Assembly (NCBI RefSeq): GCF_048269565.1
Contig: NZ_JBLXIK010000005.1
Span: 1 to 64,000, forward strand
Reading direction: 5' to 3'
DNA from: Maricaulis sp048269565
GTDB lineage: Bacteria; Pseudomonadota; Alphaproteobacteria; Caulobacterales; Maricaulaceae
Length of the DNA stretch: 64,000 bases
This document shows, one piece after another, positions 59,245 through 64,000 of the stretch (position 1 is its first letter; the number at the start of each line of letters is the position of its first letter). Below the pieces are notes generated by a model. It was not told where the DNA came from. It searched no databases and saw only the letters and a list, made by a program, of their open reading frames with translations. The translations under genes and the position numbers were made by a program.

Positions 59245-62067
59245 TCAGCTCTCCGTCTCGTTGCCCGGTCCCTCACTGCCGTTATCAAGGTCAGGCGACA
59301 GGCCGTCAGCCCCGTCATGCCCGTCATGCCCGTCCCCGTCATGCCCGTCCTCATCGCCCGCATCCTGAATGCGTACGACGGCGACAACATTCTCGCCTTC
59401 ATTGAGACGGATCAGGCGCACACCGCGCGTCGACCGCCCGGCAATGCGTACAGTCTCGACCGGGAAGCGGATCAGCTGCCCGCCATCGGTGACGGCCATG
59501 ATCTGGTCGCTGTCCTCGACGGCGAAGCTGGCGGCGAGCTCAACCCCGCGCTTGAGATCGGTCGCCGCGACACCCTGATTGCCGCGTCCCATGACACGGT
59601 AATCATAGGCGCTGGAGCGCTTGCCCATGCCATCGACACCGACGGTGAGGAGGAATTCCTCGGCGGCGCCAAGCTCGGCAATCCGTTCCGGCGACAGCGC
59701 AGCGATCTCGCCGTCATCCTCGCCATCACCGGCGTCAGCCGTGACCGCGTCCTCGCCCTCATCGCCCGCCGCCAGCCGCATTGCGGTGGCGTGCTTGAGA
59801 TAGGCGCGCGCTTCCGGTGAGGTGACATCGACATGGTTGAGAATGGCCATCGAGATCAGATGATCGCCCTCGGCCAGACGGATACCACGCACACCGACCG
59901 AGGAACGGCCGGCAAAGATGCGGACATCATCCACCGGGAAGCGAATGGCGCGGCCCTTGTCGGAGACGAGGAAGACGTCATTGTCCTCGGTGCACAGGCG
60001 TACGGCGACAATGCTGTCATCGTCTTCCAGCTTCATCGCAATCTTGCCGTTGCGATTGACCTGCACGAAGTCGGACAGGCGGTTGCGGCGCACCGTGCCG
60101 CGCCCCGTCGCGAACATCACATTCAGTTCGCTCCAGCTGTCCTCGTCCTCCGGCAGGGCCATGATCGAGGTGATGGTCTCGCCCTGGTCAAGCGGCAGGA
60201 GATTGATCATTGCCTTGCCGCGCGTATTCGGCGCGCCCAGCGGCAGACGCCAGGCCTTGGTCTTGTAGACCATGCCGCGATTGGAGAAGAACAGCAGCGG
60301 CGCATGGGTCGAGGTCACGAACAGGGTCGTGATGAAATCCTCGTCCTTGGTCGCCATGCCCGAACGGCCCTTGCCGCCGCGCCGCTGGGCCCGGTAATCG
60401 GACAGGGCCGTACGCTTGGCATAACCGCCATGAGTGACGGTGACGACCATTTCCTCGCGCGGGATGAGGTCCTCGTCCTCGAAATCGAACTCGCCATCGA
60501 TGAAGACGGAACGGCGCGGCGTGCCGAAATTCTCGCGAACCTCGACCAGCTCATCGCGAATGATCTCGATCACACGATCGCGCGAACGCAGGATATCGAG
60601 CAGATCGGCGATCTGTTCGGCCAGCGTGCCGGCCTCATTGCCGAGTTCGTCACGGCCCAGGCCGGTCAGGCGGTTGAGGCGCAGTTCGAGGATGGCGCGG
60701 GCCTGCTCCTCGGTCAGCTTCAACGTGCCGTCCGGCTGCAGCACCGATCGCGGATCCGCGACCAGGGAGACCAGCGGCGCAACATCATGCGCCGGCCAGG
60801 CGCGGGCCATCAGGCCTTCGCGCGCCGCGGCCGGATTCGGCGCCGCACGGATCAGGGCGATGACTTCATCGATATTGGCGACGGCGAGTGCCAGACCGAC
60901 GATCACATGCGCGCGGTCACGCGCCTTGGCGAGATCATGCTTGGCACGGCGGGCGACGACTTCCTCGCGGAAGCGCAGGAACTCCTTGAGGATATCCATG
61001 ACGCCGAGCAATTGCGGGCGGCCGCGCACCAAGGAGAGCATATTGGCGCCGAAACTCGTCTGCATCGGTGACCAGCGATAGAGCTGGTTGAGGATGACAT
61101 CGGCATTGGCATCGCGCTTGAGCTCGATGACAACGCGCATGCCGGTGCGATCGGATTCGTCGCGCAGATCGGCAATGCCCTCGATCTTCTTCTCGCGGAC
61201 AAGGTCGGCGATCTTCTCGATCATCGTCGCCTTGTTCACCTGGAACGGGATCTCGTGAACGATGATCGCCATGCGATCCTTGCGCACTTCCTCGACCGTG
61301 GTGAGGGCCCGCATGATGATCGAGCCACGCCCGGTCGCCACGGCACTGCGCGCACCGGCGCGGCCGAGGATTTGCGCCCCGGTCGGGAAATCGGGGCCGG
61401 GGATGTATTCGAGCAATTCATTTTCGCCGAGCTGCGGATCGTCGAGCAGGGCCAGCGTGCCATTGATCACTTCGACCAGATTGTGCGGCGGGATATTGGT
61501 CGCCATGCCGACGGCAATACCGCCGGCACCATTGACCAGAAGATTGGGGAAACGCGCCGGCAGAACCGCGGGTTCATGTTCCTGGCCATCATAATTGTCG
61601 CGGAAATCGACAGTGGACTTGTCGATATCGGCCAGCAGCGCACTGGCCGGCTTGTCCATGCGAACTTCGGTATAACGCATCGCGGCCGGCGGATCGCCAT
61701 CGACCGAACCGAAATTGCCCTGCCCGTCGAGCAGCGGCAGACGCATCGACCAAGGCTGGGCCATGCGCACCAGCGAATCATAGACGGCCTGGTCGCCATG
61801 CGGGTGATACTTACCGATCACATCACCGACGACCCGCGCCGACTTGCGATAGGGCTTGTCGGGCGTGTAGCCGTTTTCATGCATCGACCAGAGAATACGG
61901 CGGTGCACCGGCTTGAGACCGTCACGCGAATCCGGGATGGCACGGCTCACGATCACGCTCATCGCGTAATCGAGATAGGAGGTGCGCATCTCGTCTTCGA
62001 TGGAAATATTGCCAACGCCTTCCGGCAGACCGGGTGGCGGGGTCAGAACATCATCGTGATCGCTCAA
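59245..62067 (-). CDS. gyrA: DNA gyrase subunit A
   Basis: A 940-residue type II topoisomerase subunit. The catalytic Tyr132 lies in AAMRYTEVRM, and the DNA-gate region is KYHPHGDQAVYDSLV. At the position of E. coli Ser83 this protein has Gln93, with Asp97 kept at the Asp87 position. The C-terminal pinwheel has the GyrA box QRRGGKGRSG. An extra acidic insert (DEGEDAVTADAGDGEDDGE) sits near residue 770 and the tail contains DEDGHDGDGHDGHDG. The start is a TTG at 62067 with GAGGA upstream. It heads a four-gene unit. Confidence 0.97.
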   Translation of the reverse strand: MSDHDDVLTPPPGLPEGVGNISIEDEMRTSYLDYAMSVIVSRAIPDSRDGLKPVHRRILWSMHENGYTPDKPYRKSARVVGDVIGKYHPHGDQAVYDSLVRMAQPWSMRLPLLDGQGNFGSVDGDPPAAMRYTEVRMDKPASALLADIDKSTVDFRDNYDGQEHEPAVLPARFPNLLVNGAGGIAVGMATNIPPHNLVEVINGTLALLDDPQLGENELLEYIPGPDFPTGAQILGRAGARSAVATGRGSIIMRALTTVEEVRKDRMAIIVHEIPFQVNKATMIEKIADLVREKKIEGIADLRDESDRTGMRVVIELKRDANADVILNQLYRWSPMQTSFGANMLSLVRGRPQLLGVMDILKEFLRFREEVVARRAKHDLAKARDRAHVIVGLALAVANIDEVIALIRAAPNPAAAREGLMARAWPAHDVAPLVSLVADPRSVLQPDGTLKLTEEQARAILELRLNRLTGLGRDELGNEAGTLAEQIADLLDILRSRDRVIEIIRDELVEVRENFGTPRRSVFIDGEFDFEDEDLIPREEMVVTVTHGGYAKRTALSDYRAQRRGGKGRSGMATKDEDFITTLFVTSTHAPLLFFSNRGMVYKTKAWRLPLGAPNTRGKAMINLLPLDQGETITSIMALPEDEDSWSELNVMFATGRGTVRRNRLSDFVQVNRNGKIAMKLEDDDSIVAVRLCTEDNDVFLVSDKGRAIRFPVDDVRIFAGRSSVGVRGIRLAEGDHLISMAILNHVDVTSPEARAYLKHATAMRLAAGDEGEDAVTADAGDGEDDGEIAALSPERIAELGAAEEFLLTVGVDGMGKRSSAYDYRVMGRGNQGVAATDLKRGVELAASFAVEDSDQIMAVTDGGQLIRFPVETVRIAGRSTRGVRLIRLNEGENVVAVVRIQDAGDEDGHDGDGHDGHDGADGLSPDLDNGSEGPGNETES

Positions 62068-62386
62068 GGCGGTCCTCTCTCATTCGCGTCGCTGCCGGGT
62101 GAAACCCCGCTGCGCAATGCAAAATGCCGCCTTGTATCCGGCACACAGAATCGGTGCGTGAATCAGGCGGCTTTCCTGTCACCAACACTTAACAAGCACA
62201 GGCCCGAAGGGCAAATGCGCTGGGCGGTAGCGGCGGCCTGCTGCAGACGATCGGCACGCTGACAAGAAACTGTCTCGCAGGGCGGCTAGTCAGGGACAAC
62301 TTGCCAAAGCCTGCCCACAGTCTGCACGGTGTCGAAACCTGCAGCCTCAACTGTTCGACCGGACGCGAGTCGCCGGTCCACACGGG
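62068..62386. other. Intergenic region between gyrA and the phosphodiesterase gene
   Basis: No gene is visible. It holds the promoters of both divergent genes. TTGTTAAGTGTTGGTGAC on the minus strand near 62175-62200 is AT-richer than its surroundings, but no clear -10/-35 pair is identified. Confidence 0.5.
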
Positions 62387-63682
62387 ATGATGAACATGAC
62401 CAATCCACGCCTGCTCGCCAGGGCCATCACCGGCCTCGCCTTGCTTGCCCTCGCCGCCTGCGCCCACACGCCGGCGCCGCCTGCGGCCAGCGATGAACCG
62501 ATCGTGCTGATGATCGGGCTCGACGGGCTGCGCTATGACGCGATCGACCGCTGGGATGCCCCCAATCTGCAGGCGCTGGCGGCACGCGGCACCCGGCCGC
62601 AGCGCATGCTTCCGGTGATGCCGTCCAAGACCTTCGTCAATTTCTACTCCTTGGCGACCGGGCTTTATCCCGAACACCACGGTATGATCTCCAACGCGCC
62701 CTATGATCGCGTCTTTGACGAGGTTTTCTCGAGCCGGAATGGCGGCCCGCAGGATCCGCGCTGGTGGGGCGGCGAGCCGATCTGGACGACGGCCGAGGAG
62801 CAGGGCGTGCGCTCAGGCATCATGTTCTGGCTCGGCTCGGAAGTGGCCCATAACGGCATCCGTCCGACGGTCTGGCATCCCTATGTCCACGAAATGCCCT
62901 ATGAGGACCGCGTCGCCGAAGTCCTGTCCTGGTTTGACGCCCCGGCCGATGAACAGCCGCGCCTGGCTGCGGTCTATTTCGACCATGTCGACACCATCAC
63001 CCACGGCGCCGGTCCGTTCACGCCCGAGGAAGGCGAGGCCGTCGCCCGCGTCGATGCCCTGGTCGGCGAGCTGGTGGACGGGTTGACCGAGCGCGGCCTG
63101 ATTGACCGCACCAATATCATCATCGTCTCCGATCACGGCATGGTGGACGTCTCGATGGAGCGCTCCGTCGCCATCGACACGCTGGCCGATCTGGACGGGC
63201 TCTTCATCCCGGAATTTTCCGGACGCTACGGCCCCGGTCTCGAGCCGTTCGTGATGGCCTATGGCGAGCCGGAGGCCGTTGACCGCGCCTATGCCGCACT
63301 CGATGGCGCCAATGAGCATGTCACCGTCTACCGGCGCGGCGCCATGCCCGACACCTGGCATTTCGACCATCCCGATCGCGGCCCCGACCTGTTCATCCAT
63401 GCCGAACCGGGCTGGCTGCTGACGCGCAGCGATGCCGATCTTTCCGGCGCCTGGCCGGCCGGCATGCACGGTACCCATGGCTATGACAATCGCGCCGAGA
63501 GCATGGGCGCGACCTTTATCGGCGCCGGTCCGATCTTCCCGGCGGGCACGCGTCCGGACGCCTTCGAGAACGTCAATGTCTATCTGATGATCGCCTGTGC
63601 GCTTGGCCTCGAGCCCGCCGCCACCGATGGTGATCCGGCCGAAGTGGCGCGGATCACCGGGGGGCGGTGCCCGGCGAACTGA
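62387..63682 (+). CDS. ENPP-type phosphodiesterase/nucleotide pyrophosphatase, lipoprotein
   Basis: A 431-residue alkaline-phosphatase-superfamily enzyme of the type I phosphodiesterase/NPP group. It is a lipoprotein (lipobox LAAC, Cys25). Metal and nucleophile motifs are IGLDGLRYD (Asp46), PSKTFVNFYSLATG (Thr82 nucleophile), FDHVDTITHG, and VSDHGM, with a late HGTHGYDN. It would hydrolyse phosphodiesters or nucleotides in the periplasm. ATGATGAACATG gives three possible starts; the first is used. Confidence 0.93.
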   Translation: MMNMTNPRLLARAITGLALLALAACAHTPAPPAASDEPIVLMIGLDGLRYDAIDRWDAPNLQALAARGTRPQRMLPVMPSKTFVNFYSLATGLYPEHHGMISNAPYDRVFDEVFSSRNGGPQDPRWWGGEPIWTTAEEQGVRSGIMFWLGSEVAHNGIRPTVWHPYVHEMPYEDRVAEVLSWFDAPADEQPRLAAVYFDHVDTITHGAGPFTPEEGEAVARVDALVGELVDGLTERGLIDRTNIIIVSDHGMVDVSMERSVAIDTLADLDGLFIPEFSGRYGPGLEPFVMAYGEPEAVDRAYAALDGANEHVTVYRRGAMPDTWHFDHPDRGPDLFIHAEPGWLLTRSDADLSGAWPAGMHGTHGYDNRAESMGATFIGAGPIFPAGTRPDAFENVNVYLMIACALGLEPAATDGDPAEVARITGGRCPAN

Positions 63683-63696
63683 GCCGGGCGTTCGGC

Positions 63697-64000
63697 TCAG
63701 TCGCGATGGGCGATGAATTCGGCGCGGCTGATACGGCCATCGCTGTCCGCGTCCATCGCGTCGAACACGTCATCGACACCGCTGCGTGCGCCCGCCTCGG
63801 CATCGCTGAGCACGCGCTCGATATAGGCGGGGTCGAGCAGGGTTTCCTGCGCCGCCGGACCGAATTCGGCCATCGCCTCGGTGATCGAGGCCATCGCCTC
63901 ACTGCGAAGGCCCTCGCCGAGCCGTCCGTCATCGGTCAGGCCGGCGACATGATAGAGATCGACGCGGTTGAAATACCCGTCGGCGTCGGTGTCGACACTG
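63697..64000 (-). CDS. EF-hand domain protein, 5' end outside the window
   Basis: The last 101 residues of a protein whose start lies past the window end. Two EF-hand loops are visible: DTDADGYFNRVDL at the left end of the fragment and DADSDGRISRAEF near the C-terminus. The second has Asp/Asp/Asp and a final Glu in the expected calcium-ligand spacing. An internal Met at 63894 would only give the last hand, so a longer upstream reading frame is likely. It converges on the phosphodiesterase gene, 14 bp apart. Confidence 0.8.
   Translation of the reverse strand, partial: SVDTDADGYFNRVDLYHVAGLTDDGRLGEGLRSEAMASITEAMAEFGPAAQETLLDPAYIERVLSDAEAGARSGVDDVFDAMDADSDGRISRAEFIAHRD

Overview
The window is a high-GC chromosomal segment from an alphaproteobacterium, most likely a stalked marine lineage of the Maricaulales/Caulobacterales type. 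This is inferred from two DUF2336 genes, a tRNA-His with no encoded G-1 and with A73, alphaproteobacterial intergenic palindromes, a CtrA-type half-site, and gene content (astABD, phhA, AsmA, an OmpA-like porin). A 227-base run of N at 35009-35235 marks an assembly gap inside a repeat tract.

Layout. 1-8 kb: the 3' end of an IS5-family transposase, an outer-membrane barrel protein, a class II aldolase, egtB, then a cluster of two DUF2336 proteins, NAD kinase, a CheY-like receiver, an HPt-like protein and a lytic transglycosylase. 8-20 kb: a secreted protein, a subtilisin-like autotransporter with fifteen 7-residue GDIxPFx repeats, a TPR-(degenerate GGDEF)-EAL membrane protein, tRNA-His, an M48 lipoprotein protease, an AsmA protein, a triple beta/gamma-crystallin protein and phenylalanine hydroxylase. 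20-27 kb: a receiver protein, then the arginine succinyltransferase genes (M20 hydrolase-astA-astD-astB, no astE or astC) and a methionine gamma-lyase-like enzyme. 27-35 kb: an OmpA-family protein with 27 consecutive prolines, an L,D-transpeptidase, a Kef-type antiporter and a lipoprotein amidohydrolase, ending in the repeat/gap tract.

35-49 kb: a phospholipid cassette (cdsA-plsC-CDP-alcohol transferase), a lipoprotein, an XRE regulator, a SulP transporter, a tightly packed arsenic operon (arsR-arsI/cadI-acr3-arsC) with a visible ArsR-like operator, an N-formylglutamate amidohydrolase with a YfcC-type carrier, an M20 peptidase, a divergent reductase/LysR pair and tRNA-Lys. 49-64 kb: a lipoprotein, GNAT-tgt-queA (queuosine), tandem RIME-like palindromes, an endonuclease/phosphatase family membrane protein, two copies of a larger repeat flanking a cytochrome c-propeller fusion, two orphan genes of more AT-rich composition, then gyrA-coaD-two cyclophilins, an ENPP-type phosphodiesterase and the start of an EF-hand protein.

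The most informative oddities are the heptad-repeat subtilase, a Tgt whose zinc site has lost two of three cysteines, an ast cluster with an M20 hydrolase where AstE would be expected, a 26-bp perfect inverted repeat expanding one copy of a palindromic element, Gln at the quinolone-critical Ser83 position of GyrA, and the receiver/HPt/DUF2336 signalling cluster. I did not see a CRISPR array, prophage or integrative element. No single undescribed system stands out with certainty.
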